From the NCBI GenBank assembly GCA_030686995.1, contig CM060702.1, positions 69,283,440 through 69,347,439 on the forward strand: DNA of 64,000 nt, in the 5' to 3' direction. A model generated the notes under the pieces. That model worked only from the letters and a program-made list of their open reading frames with translations, made no database searches and was not told the origin of the DNA. Positions 21,797 through 32,973 of this stretch are shown here, one piece after another (the first letter of the stretch is position 1; each line of letters begins with the position of its first letter). This DNA comes from Artemisia argyi (lineage: Eukaryota; Streptophyta; Magnoliopsida; Asterales; Asteraceae). Both the position numbers and the translations under genes were made by a program.

Positions 21797-22275
21797 CTGT
21801 CGTTCAATGTTAAACCGGACACGCTCTTCACGTTTGTTTTTTTTCTCTACCATTTCATGTAGATATCGGACACGCTCTTCATGTTTAAATTTTGTTTCTT
21901 CTGAAATTACACATGCAAATAATTCTTCCAAACAACCATCATCTGGAATCAATATTGTTGTTAGATCTTCGCGATTTTCGAAAACAAAAATTTGGATCTT
22001 TCCTGCCACTTTTGCGAAGTCATACATAACATCAATATCATAATCGCCTTTGATTGCTTTCATACCATTTAATGTGTCGTTTTGTGGCAACACGTAATAT
22101 AGATTTTGGACCATGGATGGTAATTTTTTCTTCAGATATGTAACCATATCTTGAAAACCAAATTGTGGGACAACAATATTCATGTGTGAACCACCTTCAT
22201 ATGTTAGTGGGTTAAGTATAAATTTTCCGTTGTAGTTGATAGTGAATTCGAATGTATGATTATTAGACGTTGACA
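21797..22275 (-). CDS. PB1-like domain segment A
   Basis: Starts at ATG 22275, [19 protein letters not shown], then [57 protein letters not shown]: the strand-helix pattern of the plant transposon PB1-like domain (NGKF near the start, YY-LP, DYD, hydrophobic IFV at the end). A charged helix follows ([26 protein letters not shown]). It runs into the T(43) tract in a frame different from segment B. An (AT)n tract lies just upstream of the start codon, where the promoter should be. Confidence 0.55.
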
Positions 22276-22332
22276 TTTGGTAAATGAAAGAAGACACAAT
22301 TGGTTTTGATAACTTGAAACCACATACCACAA

Positions 22333-22439
<107 letters not shown>

Positions 22440-22532
22440 TACAAGCAAATGTATGTAGTCATTTATTTGTCAGTGGTGGAGTTACCATAAAGGTGAGTAG
22501 TCATATTTGTGTCAAAAGTGTTTTAAGATTAA

Positions 22533-22960
22533 TCAATTTAATATTATTTTGTACAAACTAGTTATTTTATTAGGCTTTTCGGGAAATAAAGGCTATAATT
22601 AAAAAATAAATAAATAAATAAATAAATTATATACAATATGGTTACAAGTTCATTAATTATATAAAGCAAATGTTAATTATATAAAACATTTTTAATAGTA
22701 CCTTTGTAGGATTAACATTATAAAATACCAAAGGTGAGCTAGCAGCTGTACCAACAACCAGAATATCCTCATCATCATCATCTACCGGTAATTCTTCTAG
22801 GTTAAATCGCGGAATGGTCGCCGTACTCTTTTTTAGTTTAGCCTTAGCTCCACGTTTCTTAGGGAGGATTGTAGTGGGTCCCTGTTGGGTATACGGAAAT
22901 TGCTGATATTTACCTGGACGACAATCCCTCCTTGGTCGGTCGATCGGATGCTGAAAAAAG

Positions 22961-23003
<43 letters not shown>

Positions 23004-24949
23004 GTAATCAATTACAAATAATGACGAATTCTAAAAATAATAATCGTAAAATAATATGTTACCTGGATGTCAGCAGCATCGTTAGGGCGGGAAGATGGAC
23101 CAGCCTGGTGATCAATGGGAGTGGCAAATGAGGCGAAACCCATTGGTGTACGGGTAGCAGCATGTCCGGTTGATGGAAACGGGGATGGATACCTAGACAC
23201 AACGGGCGGTGTAGGAAGGTCTTCAAAGAAAGACTCATCTGGTGGACCACTAAATGGACGGTGGGATTAGAGGAATCCCTATATATTAAATCATAACGTA
23301 ATGTTAGAATATAACCATTTCGTCATTAAAAATTACTAAACACATGAAAATAAAAACCTGTGTGTTTTGAATCACACTATAGTCACTAAAACCAACATTT
23401 TCATCTGCAACAAAGCTTGATCCTCTATGTACTCCTTGTTTATTGCGAAGTTGGTTTTGCTGCATTAAAAATGTTAATGAAACAATTAACAACCTTTCAA
23501 TAATATTTATATATAAACTCAAAAGAAATTGATGTGAAACTGTTTACCATTTTTTCAATCTCGGCTAGCTTTAGCTGATATTCTTTAATCTTCTCATCAT
23601 AATAATCAAACTTTTGTGCCACAGCCGGAGGTATTTCATAATCCATGTTTGCTTGTGGCTGTATAACCGGGGGTGCGACCGGATGCCCTTGGAAATACGC
23701 GTTACTGTCACGCCACCACTCGGATAATTCCTCGTACTCATCCGGTGTAAGCCTAGACAACGGTGTTCTTACCTTTAATAAAACATAGAAAATACACATG
23801 ACATTAAAAAAATAAAACAATATTAAATTCATAATAGTTGAAAAAAATTGAATATCTCAAACTCACCCTCAATTGGTCGTCCAAAAACTTGTCAATACTT
23901 TCTCTAACGACCACTTTATTAAAACTCCATGCAACGGACCGGGGATGCAAAACTTGATGATGATGGAAAAAATAAGGGCTAGCAACCCTGGGGAACATCT
24001 CCAATATCCAAATCTAAAAAAAAAAATAAAAAAAATACAAATAAAAAAGTTAATTCGTTAAAATAACCACAATTATATGTATACATGAACTGTATAAATA
24101 GATTAATGGCATACCTTAAAAGCCCATAGAAATCCATTCAACGTGTACTTAGGAGGTTTAGTAGGGTCCCTGTCGGCGGAAAAGTGCTTATCCCTACGCT
24201 TAAATACTGCATCCCGGAGATGATTGTACAAAGTTGGCCATACATACGACCCCCATGGAAAGACATTCCACATATCTAAATCCTCAACTAGCCTAAGCAA
24301 AAATCCGTCTACTATATTCCCATGCTCAGTACCTTCCAACACCAACATCAAAACAGCTAACAAACAAAGTCAAACCCCATCTTTGTCGCTCAACTTATTA
24401 AACGCGTCTTTGTTTATCATTGCTAACAAGGTATGGACGTGTATAGGTTTGGAATCAATAGTAGAAGGGAACACACGTCTCCTAAATAAGTTAGGACCTT
24501 CCATATATGACTCCCTAAAATCAACCCCAAACCTTAAACCCGTGACTAGACAAAATTCCTCCCAACCAAACTGAATTTCAACCTCACCTAACGATCAAGA
24601 GTACGTACACAATATCTTAATGGAACTGTGTTTGTGTCTCCCTCTTGGCAAGCAACTTGGTGGCATAAAAAATAGTGTACTAACACCCCGCTCTCTTGCA
24701 TATTCGAAATGTCTAACATCCAACCAAAACATGTTTCTCTAAACATTTTTTCCTTAGGGGTGTTCAATATCAGTTTTCTAATGTCCCGAATTAAAGACAA
24801 CCTACTTCTACATGTAACTTGCGCAGGATAATCCTAAAATAAGCAAAAAACATAATAAATATATATTTACAAAACATATACGTAACAAATAAATAATAAT
24901 TATAATGACAAAAAAATTTATATTTCAGTATTACCGGATATTCCGCCAT
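22533..24949 (-). pseudogene. DUF1985 gene without Ulp1 domain (broken)
   Basis: Eight exons can be traced on the minus strand. Exon 1 is only MAEYP (24949-24935). Exon 2 (from 24833) has the DUF1985 pattern MFRETCFGWMLDISNMQ, HYFLCHQVACQEGDTN and later MWNVFPWGSYVWPTLY. Then come WILEMFPRV, RTPLSRLTPDEYEELSEWW, a Gln-rich piece, a Pro-rich piece, and an exon with a basic KKRGAKAKLKK and acidic DDDDEDILVV, ending at a stop at 22533. A frameshift near 24592 (RTLDR* instead of continuing into EIQFGWEEF) and an in-frame TGA (GV*LCLL, about 24375) break the DUF1985 part. MULE-2 carries the same exon plan joined to a Ulp1 protease; here the protease domain is absent. DUF1985 is known mainly from plant transposon genes, often beside Ulp1. 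Confidence 0.7.
22970..23000. repeat. A(n) homopolymer in DUF1985 gene intron
   Basis: About 30 A, between two exons of the minus-strand gene. Confidence 0.8.
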
Positions 24950-24956
24950 TATGACA

Positions 24957-25250
24957 CACTACTCAACTACAACAACCACTAACATAAGACCACCACAACA
25001 ACGACACAACTCCACCAGCAACAACTACAGCACCACCACAAGACCACCAGCAACAACCACACCACCACCACAAAACAACACCAAAATTCAACAAAATCAA
25101 CAATACTCCACCAAAACGCCACACCACCACTGCACCACCACTGCACCAGCAACAAATGTTACACCACCGCACCAACACCACAACTCCACACCACCAACAC
25201 CAATGCACCACCACTGCACAACCAAAACAACACCAAAGCTATCACACTAC
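24957..25250. repeat. CCA/CAA-rich leader of the DUF1985 gene
   Basis: Degenerate ACC/ACA repeats on the plus strand (GGT/GTT on the gene strand) between the start codon and the TIR. MULE-2 has the same kind of tract in the same place (27990-28390). Confidence 0.8.
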
Positions 25251-25427
25251 AATACACAAACATACACAGAAAGTTTATTTCTAGGTTATGTGAAAATTGG
25301 TACACGACATGCACCATATATTCTCCAAAAAAGCTTGATCCGTCTTCTCCATTGCTCCTTCCCCATGCAAATTGGTCCTTCCCCATGCAAACGCTATTTC
25401 CCCATGAAACATGCTCCTTCCCCATGC

Positions 25428-25746
<319 letters not shown>

Positions 25747-25755
25747 GATAAACGA
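25747..25755 (+). repeat. Target-site duplication of MULE-1 (right)
   Basis: GATAAACGA, identical to 18538-18546. Confidence 0.95.
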
Positions 25756-25815
25756 CCATAAATCATAAAAAGTCAAACACCAGCTATGTCATCCTAGCTA
25801 GCCATTTATAAAAGA

Positions 25816-25848
<33 letters not shown>

Positions 25849-26471
25849 AGATGTTAACGTATTTAGGAGCTCAATCGGTAAAAGGTGAACATATTAGTGA
25901 GGTTGGAACGAATTTGAAAATTTTATTACATAGAGATAGCTTAGTAAAAAAAATTATTACTTAACTCGCGAAAATTTTAAAATTACGTTTCCATTTTATA
26001 GATTTAAGCCTTAGAAATACTTTGTATGAAAGTACCATGAATGATCTTGATTCACGACATTGATTTGGCATTCTCAATACCACGTGAGTGGGTTGGTTGT
26101 TGGTACGGGACTCGTGTGAACAAGAAGGCATGTCTTCTTTTTTAAATCTGCTTTTCACTTATTAGTATGATGTTTTTTCTAGCTTGAATTATTAAATCCT
26201 CAAAAAGTTGTTTTGGTCTCTCTTAGCTTGACATTTTAGGGACAAATGTGCCCGAATTGGTTTCTTAGTGTAAACTTTGTCACAATTATTGTAGACTAAA
26301 AATCACGATAATTGTAAATAAAACTTAAAGGTATTAAATTGCCTCAATTATTGGTGCATGTTTCTCTTCGAAATAAATCCTTGATGAAATAATATCGGAA
26401 AAGTCAGTAGTATTAAGTTGACGCGGATACGTACAACATAACTATTTTAATTTACAAATCAATATTCTTAT
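25756..26471. other. Intergenic, no gene seen
   Basis: Poly(A) run at about 25808-25846; otherwise no supported feature. Confidence 0.5.
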
Positions 26472-26839
26472 GGGTGTTTGGCTAAACTTATATAATGGGT
26501 TTATAATTTTGTTGGTTTATATGTGTTAAAAAAAACTAAAAGTAAATGTTTGGCTAAACTTATATGAGTTGACTTATGAGCTTTTATAAAATGGTTTTAA
26601 TAAGCTCAAACTTTATGACTTATTTCACGAGAAGTAAGCTTATATACGGATATTATATATAAAGACTTTTATACCCTTATTTAACAATCACATTTTACTT
26701 TTTTGTCATTTTACTTTATTAATTAGGATAAGATAAGTCAAACACTTAACAAAGGCTTATGAGCTCATGATATATAAGTCATAAGCCGCATATATAACAT
26801 AAGTATAAGCCCAATTTCATAAGCCTAGCCAAACACCCC
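26472..26839. mobile_element. MITE with GGGTGTTTGGCTAA termini (368 bp)
   Basis: Begins GGGTGTTTGGCTAAACTTAT and ends ATAAGCCTAGCCAAACACCCC, an inverted match of about 20 bases with two changes. The interior is AT-rich with more TTATGAG/CTCATAA pairs, so it folds back. No convincing target duplication, so superfamily is open; this terminus is common in hAT-like plant MITEs. Confidence 0.65.
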
Positions 26840-27306
26840 ATTAATACATATGTTGATCTTCCACTACACTATACCTTATTTTTCAAAAGAGGTCTCTTGT
26901 TGCCGCTCGTTGATGCGGGTTGTATATTTAATCATGAAAGTCTAACATATGCCGTTTTTTATATTAAAGTTTAATAATCCACGCATCTGTATACACATAG
27001 AGTAATACCTTATGAATGTCTTTATCAAGATTTGAAGCCATCTTGGTTATTCAATACCACTCACCTAACAATAGACCAAATGTTATTTTGGTAAAGCTTC
27101 AACTAAATTTGGAAGATTCTTTCGGAGTATGTGAATCCTTAAACACAGATTGTTTGAAACATAATATAACTAAAACTAATATTCTTGGCTATATTTGTCA
27201 AAATTCTTAAACACTAATTAGTTGTTTGTTTGAACAGCTACATTTAATAAATTTTATTCTCTTCTCATGTTAACAGTTAACTGATGTTCTGTTGTAACTT
27301 GTAACT
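26840..27306. other. Intergenic; its end is target copy 1
   Basis: No gene. 27276-27315 (GTTAACTGATGTTC...) is the left half of the target that MULE-2 interrupted; its uninterrupted relative is at 38263-38500. Confidence 0.6.
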
Positions 27307-27315
27307 TATGAATTT
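27307..27315 (+). repeat. Target-site duplication of MULE-2 (left)
   Basis: TATGAATTT, identical to 37639-37647. Confidence 0.95.
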
Positions 27316-27611
27316 GCGAAAATTACTGCAGAGGGCTCTGCAGTAATGTGTTGCCTTTTTTGAGGCGGGTTTTTTTTTTATTCCCAAAAAGGCCACATAT
27401 TTCGCTGCAAAGTGTCCCAGAAATTTAATATCAACACGTGTCAGCATCTCGTAATTTTTAGAAAAAAAAATTATAAAAAAAATGTATTTCACATACCCTT
27501 TGCAGCGAAATACACTGCAAAGGGTCCCACCACTCACCACACTTCTTTTTTGGGCCCACCCGAATATTAAAAAAAAAAAATTTTGTATTTCTAGTTGCAT
27601 ATGCAGCGAAA
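27316..27611 (+). repeat. MULE-2 left terminal inverted repeat
   Basis: Complement of 37345-37638 with only small differences in homopolymer length. Just inside the end is the palindrome ACTGCAGAG-GG-CTCTGCAGT. Confidence 0.95.
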
Positions 27612-27832
27612 TATGACATTTGGGCCCCACCCGAATATTAAAAAAATTTAAATTTTGTATTTCTAGTCTATGATGCAGCGAAATACCTTTTACTGGGCCC
27701 ATGTTAATAAAAAAAAAAATATTTATGTATTTCTAGTTTAGGATGCAGCGAGATATATGGGGCTACGACAAGTGTCACGCAACAATCACTAAAAACAAAA
27801 AACGTATATCGATTATTGTTTGCAGCGAGATT
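27395..27832. repeat. Left subterminal TGCAGCGARAT repeats
   Basis: TGCAGCGAAAT or TGCAGCGAGAT (either strand) at about 27398, 27500, 27612, 27672, 27744 and 27821, spaced roughly 60-110 bp. A mirrored set lies at 37087-37555. Candidate transposase binding sites. Confidence 0.8.
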
Positions 27833-27989
27833 ACATCGGTAACTAGCAAAATCAACGAAAATCCGGTTGATTGACAACACAATTACTCACCGGAGTAAAT
27901 ATCCGTTTCTTTACAATTTTTTCATACGTTAAAAAAAAAATTTTGGTAAGTTTTCTTGAATCTCTCTCGAAAAAAATACGAGGCAAACT

Positions 27990-28390
27990 AGTTTTTTTGG
28001 TGGTTGTTTTTGGTGGAGTATTGTTGTTTTTGTGTTGTTGTCGTGGTAGTGGTGTTGTGGTGTTGGTGCAGCTGCTGTGATTTTGAGTGTCGTGGTAGTG
28101 GTGTCGTGGTAGTGGTGTTGTGGTAGTGTTGTTGTCGTGGTAGTGGCTGGTGTGTTGTGTTGGTGGTAGTGGTGTTGTGTTGTTGTTGGTGGTCTGTTGG
28201 TGCTGTGGTAGTGGCTGTGTTGGTGGGTGTGGAGGGTTTGTTTTTTATTCGGTTACTTCAAGAGAAACAGTGGGACAGGTGAAGTAAAGAGGAAGGGGGC
28301 GTGAGTTTTGGAGATTGGATATTAGGGTTTGTACTGTTGTGGTGTTGGTGGTTGTGCTGTGGTGCTGTTAGTGTTGGTGGTTGTGAGGTG
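27990..28390. repeat. GGT/GTT-rich leader of the DUF1985-Ulp1 gene
   Basis: Degenerate GTGGTAGTGGTGTTGTGG-type repeats ending just before the start codon at 28399, mirroring 24957-25250 in MULE-1. Confidence 0.8.
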
Positions 28391-28398
28391 TTGTTATT

Positions 28399-30369
28399 AT
28401 GGCGCAAAATAATGATGTTCCGGTAAATATCAACATTTGTTCTTTTAAATTTTTTTTATTTTGATCCTTATTTGTGTAGTTAATACGTATATGTTTATTA
28501 TATGTTTTATTAGGATTTTGCCGTTGATCTTACATGTAGAAGTAAGCTAAAGTTGCTTCATGAGATTAAGCGAAATTTTAGAAATACAAATAAGGATGCC
28601 ATGTTTAGGCGAACGTGTTTTGGATGGTTGTTTGATTTAGCAGAAATGCAAGAAACATGTATCCTTCTACATTATATTAGTTTATGTCAAGAGGAACTTG
28701 CCCAGGGAGACACGAATGTCGTTCCCTTGACGTATCATTTAAGAGGGTACGAGTTAAAATTCGGTAGACAGGAGTTTTGCCTCGTAACGGGCTTACGTTT
28801 TGGGATTGAATTTAAAGAATTTTTAGAATGTCGTCCTACTCCATTTAGGCGACGTGTCTTTTCATCCGTATATGATGGTTCTAGCATAACTGTTGGAATG
28901 GTGCATGATAAGTTTTATAGCGAGGATTTTGATAAACTTAGTGATATTGATGCCGTTCGCTTTAGTTTAGTTGGACTGTTGGTGCTAGTGTTGTTAGGGT
29001 GGGAGTTTAACTACAGAGTTGAGAATTGGATATGGAGTTTAGTAGACAATTTGGATGCATGGAACATGTATCCATGGGGTAATGTTGTATGGAGAACGTT
29101 GTACGATCAGTTAGCTGGCGCGGTTGATAAACGTCTTGAAGCTTTTTATGTGAAACCGCGACCACCGCCCGATGCTAAGGGTAAAGCAAAAAACCCTAAG
29201 TATACGTTGATGGGGTTTCAATGGGCTTTTAAGGTGCGCTTATTGATATTTTTGTTATTTATGTTTATTTATAATGTTAAAGAAATTAATCAATTAACTT
29301 TGTTTTTAGACTTGGATATTGGAAACTTATAGAGTCGGGGCTGTTAATTATTTTACTCGTGAAGACCGCTATCCTAGAGCGTGTGCTTGGGGTTTTAAGA
29401 GGAGGTTTAAACGCATTGTGCTCGATGAATTTTTGGTGAGTTGTTATTTAAGCATGCCCTTTACTCGTTATATATAATTTATATGAAATGAAATTTATTG
29501 TTCGATATTTTATATGTATACCCTAACAATATTGTTTATATATATATATATATATATATATACTTTATAGGTAACGCAACCTATTATTAGGCTTTTCCCC
29601 GATGAGCGTGAGCGTAACGCGGATTGGTGGGTTCATAGCTTGGCATACTTCGAGGGTCGTTGTACCCAACCACCGCCATTACCCCCTCCCACGGACCCTT
29701 ATAGCCGAGACGACGTTCCGGAAGAGTTAATAACTTTTCATACTTACCACGGATAGGGCGTTGCAAGGAACCTTGAATGGGCAGACACGTCCGTACCCTT
29801 GTTGGTCAACGGTGAATACGGTAAGTATTTGTGTTTAATAACTTTAATAAGTTTAGCATTTAATAAGTTTAGCATTTTATAAGTTTATCATTTTATAAGT
29901 TTACATTATTTTTTATTTTATTTTGTAGGTGTTTATGCCAATACATTGCGAAGGGAATCACTGGGTCCTTGGTGTGATTAGTCTACTTTGGTCAACCATT
30001 TCGGTTTTTGACTCGCTGCATAGTGACGTTCGAAAGGATAGGTTGCGTCAACACATTGTTTCATGGACCGAAGTTCTCAACGAATACTTGACTGACCAAC
30101 GGTATTTTCAGGTTACTAACCGAGCACCCTTTAACTTCGGTTTCACCTACAACGATAGCCAAAGTTGGCAATTTTTGACACCTCAACAACAAAATGGGAT
30201 GGATTGTGGTGTGATAACATGTTGGCTTATCACACAATTTTGTAAAGGAGCTATCCCGATTCCACATATTCCTAATGTTTCAGAGTTTTTTAAAGCTTTT
30301 AGATACACGATGGCTCATCATATCTATGCTACCCGATGCGAGGATACGACAGACTGTGGATATGATTAG
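28399..30369 (+). pseudogene. DUF1985-Ulp1 SUMO-protease-like gene, probably broken
   Basis: Exons: 28399-28422 (MAQNNDVP), 28514-29233, 29310-29435, 29571-29820, 29929-30369. Exon 2 carries DUF1985 (MFRRTCFGWLFDLAEMQ, ELKFGRQEFCLVTGLRFG, WNMYPWGNVVW). Exon 5 is a C48 (Ulp1) peptidase core: HCEGNHWVLG supplies His and the following Trp, VFDSLHSD the Asp, QQNGMDCG the Gln and catalytic Cys, all present. Family role: removing SUMO from proteins in the nucleus. Two defects lie in exon 4: an in-frame TAG after ITFHTYHG (29754-29756), and a one-base phase mismatch when the obvious donor at 29821 is joined to the acceptor at 29928. A short product from exon 5 or another splice cannot be excluded. 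MULE-1 has the same exon plan without the protease. Confidence 0.75.
29540..29562. repeat. (TA)n in intron 3
   Basis: Short TA repeat just before the exon 4 acceptor. Confidence 0.8.
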
Positions 30370-30587
30370 CTAAACTTTTAGATTGTTTATATTTTGTATG
30401 GGTACACTGGGGTTTGTATGTATATTGTGAATATCAAGTTATAGCGTTAGTAATTAATTTTTTGTATAAGAGTTAAGCAAAACCACGAGTTAATTAGACG
30501 ACAAAATAGTAAAATTTTTATTACATAAAATATCATAACAAAAGTTACATTACAACATCACTCAAACATTTACTACATACTTATTAA

Positions 30588-31409
30588 TTAAAAAACGGTA
30601 TCTTTCTGGAAGACCCCCTCCATGTTTTTCAAAGTGATGTTAAGGTAATGGTTATGTGGTTTTGGTGTAAACACTGACACATTCTTTAGTATCAGAACAG
30701 CACCGACGTCGATAAGCTTTGCATAACCCTTTTCCTCAGCAAGGACTTTGTGATGGATTGTACCAGACATAGTTCCCGATGGATCCTTGAGTGTGACTGT
30801 TAAATCACCTAGAATATTTGGTGAACAACTATTGACAACAGCAACAACAAGTTCAACCTTCCCTTTTTTAATAAATTTCTCAATATCACCTAGACATCCC
30901 TCTACCTCGATCCCAAAAGCATCACAGTATGCAAGGGCGCTTAGCCAAGGGCCACGCGTAAAATGATCATCTTTAGACGCATCCTCCATTATTTTTCTGA
31001 CATATTCTTGTGTTGGCATTACAGATGAAGGGCCAACGTCTGTAATGTCTCTCGATTTTCGGAGCCTCGCCGCCTGAAGAATACCGGCTGGACCGGGTAT
31101 TATCCGTGTTTCACCAATAGTAGCTTGGGTTTCTACGTGTTCATAAATGTACAAATGTGCAATAGAATTAGGGGATTCATAAGCACACGTAACAAATATA
31201 CAAACATCATCGTCGTTGTTAAGCGCCACCATAGTATCCGGTGGACTTAGCTTAGATAACAAACTGAGTTGTATATTAGGATTCAACTCGAATTTGTTAA
31301 CCAACATTTCAACCAACAATGAGTATGTCATGTCGGTGTACATAATCACACCACTCTCAACGTCATTGTAATGTAGCATACATTTGAATTTCTTGAAAGA
31401 ATCAGCCAT
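30588..31409 (-). CDS. PB1-like domain fused to HROB-type OB-fold
   Basis: 273 aa, intact, single exon. Residues ~5-95 (FKKFKCMLHYNDVESGVIMY, TYSLLVEMLVNKFELN, NNDDDVCIFVTCAY) match the N-terminal domain of the transposase in this element and the stand-alone protein of MULE-1. After a linker, residues ~135-270 carry a block I recognise as the OB-fold of HROB (homologous recombination OB-fold protein): GDLTVTLKDPSGTMSGTIHH, then VGAVLILKNVSVF and HYLNITLKN. HROB is known to act with the MCM8-MCM9 helicase in recombination repair. The fusion suggests a protein that contacts transposase through PB1 and DNA or repair factors through the OB-fold; that is inference. It is transcribed towards the ULP1 gene and away from the motif-rich region 31560-33600. 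Confidence 0.8.
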   Translation of the reverse strand: MADSFKKFKCMLHYNDVESGVIMYTDMTYSLLVEMLVNKFELNPNIQLSLLSKLSPPDTMVALNNDDDVCIFVTCAYESPNSIAHLYIYEHVETQATIGETRIIPGPAGILQAARLRKSRDITDVGPSSVMPTQEYVRKIMEDASKDDHFTRGPWLSALAYCDAFGIEVEGCLGDIEKFIKKGKVELVVAVVNSCSPNILGDLTVTLKDPSGTMSGTIHHKVLAEEKGYAKLIDVGAVLILKNVSVFTPKPHNHYLNITLKNMEGVFQKDTVF

Positions 31410-31825
31410 TAGTGTTTTTGTTGGAATTATGTTTGTTGCTATTTAATATATTGTGGTTAGTGTTTTTTTAGCCGATGGATGTTGTGGATGACACACACAT
31501 ACACATATATATATATGCACATCAATGTTAGTAACACAATACAATGTGTAACTCACATACTTTTTAACACGATATATGACAACTTTATTCATGAATGTGA
31601 CATGCATGACATGACATGAATGTGACGCATCACTGACAATGTGAATCTCACATATTCTTGAACACGAATTATGACAACTTTATAAACATGAGTGTGATGA
31701 TTCAATGATAATATATATCTCACATATTCTTGAACACGAAATATGACAACTCTTTTATTAGTTCAAAGACCGGGCTTGGGGGTTGGTCTCAGTGGTCAAT
31801 GAAAATGTACTAGTGTGCTGTCCTG

Positions 31826-32100
31826 ATATATTTGGCTAAATGAAAAATAAACTTAGCAATATTATGTTTAATTTCTGTATGTTTTAGTTTTATTCTAGCT
31901 TTCGTTTTCTGTAACATACGTGTATTTTTTTTGGAAGATATGTATACTGAAGCGGAATGAAATGAAGGAAGAAATGCTCTCCGTCCTTCATTTCATTCCG
32001 CTTCATTATAAATATCTTCCAAAAAAAACACGTATGTTTTTTAGTTTCATAGTTGTAATTTGAAAGTAAGTTTTATATTTTGTATTGTCCTAAGTGTTAT
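31826..32100 (+). pseudogene. Duplicated 3' end of the coiled-coil gene
   Basis: ATTTGGCTAAATGAAAAAT and the following 3' sequence (TATGTTTTAGTTTTATTCT) match the last codons and 3' flank of the gene at 32541-32861. Only the tail is kept, so an upstream copy of that gene has lost its body. The hairpin at 31913-32038 lies in this 3' flank. Confidence 0.6.
31913..32038. repeat. Long near-perfect hairpin
   Basis: Arms of about 55 bases (AACATACGTGT...GAAGCGGAATGAAATGAAGGA against TCCTTCATTTCATTCCGC...ACACGTATGTT) with a loop near 31970-31983. It could give a stable RNA stem. The equivalent place after the intact gene has a smaller hairpin (32916-32973). Confidence 0.8.
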
Positions 32101-32540
32101 GTTATAATAAATGAAAGTACTTTGTAACATCTAACACGAAGAAATCACATTAAAGATTAAAGAGATTGTTTGTATGATGGAAGAAGAACGTTAATCGGTT
32201 AAAAGTTTACACGAAATATGACATGATGTATGACATTTAGTATACACTGTAAGCACAGCATACGGACATGGATGTTACATTTCAATGACAATGTGTATCT
32301 CACATGTTTTGTTACACGAAATATGACAACTTTAAGCACAGCATACGGACATGGATGTGACATTTCAATGACAATGTGTATCTCACATGTTTTGTTACAC
32401 GAAATATGACAACTTTCAGAGTTTCTTACTACATTTTCAATCTATAAATATAGGCTTAGTTTATTATTTCATATACAACTTGACTATTATCAAAGCCTTT
32501 CAGTATTTTAAATTTGTCATTCAGTCCAATAAAGTCTGAT

Positions 32541-32861
32541 ATGTCTTGTTCGGTTCCACATAACCTTAATGAAATCACGGCTTTAGTTGATCAACTAATT
32601 GCGGAGGATAGAGCTCGTCAACAAGCATTGTATCAATTAGCCATGCAATTTGAAAAGGCATTTGAAGCTAAAGATGTTTTGAGACAAGCATACCAGAAAT
32701 GCCAAGACCTACCTCCTGCAAACCGTGCTCAAATAGAGACTTTTTTGTCCGTGGAGTCAACCAAAGATTATGAGATGTATAATTCTATGTTTAGAAAAGC
32801 CGGGAAAATAGAAAAACAAGTCGAGGGGAAGTATATTTGGCTAAATGAGAAATACACTTAG
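32541..32861 (+). CDS. Small coiled-coil MULE protein, unknown function
   Basis: 106 aa from ATG 32541 (MSCSVPHNLNEITALVD). Almost entirely helical by composition: LIAEDRARQQALYQLAMQF, EKAFEAKDVLRQAYQKC, then NRAQIETFL and a C-terminal basic helix. No family recognised. It has its own motif-rich upstream region and an inverted repeat in its 3' flank. Its tail is duplicated at 31826. Likely an accessory, possibly oligomerising, protein of the element, comparable in size and type to the Gln-rich protein of MULE-1. Confidence 0.6.
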   Translation: MSCSVPHNLNEITALVDQLIAEDRARQQALYQLAMQFEKAFEAKDVLRQAYQKCQDLPPANRAQIETFLSVESTKDYEMYNSMFRKAGKIEKQVEGKYIWLNEKYT

Positions 32862-32915
32862 CATGATTATGTTTATTTTCCGTATGTTTTAGTTTTATTC
32901 TGCTTTTCTTTTTTC

Positions 32916-32973
32916 GTTAACATACGTGTTTTTTTAATAAATGTATTCCAAAAAAAAAAACATGTATGTTAAC
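32916..32973. repeat. 3' hairpin of the coiled-coil gene
   Basis: GTTAACATACGTG...T tract against A tract...CATGTATGTTAAC, about 55 bases after the stop codon. Same place and same outer sequence as the hairpin at 31913. Confidence 0.7.

Larger units (their letters stand above)
31560..32415. promoter_or_regulatory. Motif-rich divergent intergenic region
   Basis: Between the minus-strand PB1-HROB gene and the plus-strand coiled-coil gene. ACACGAAATATGACA or a close variant at about 31572, 31665, 31734, 32214, 32315 and 32398. An 83-bp unit is duplicated at 32251 and 32334 (AAGCACAGCATACGGACATGG...). Confidence 0.75.
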
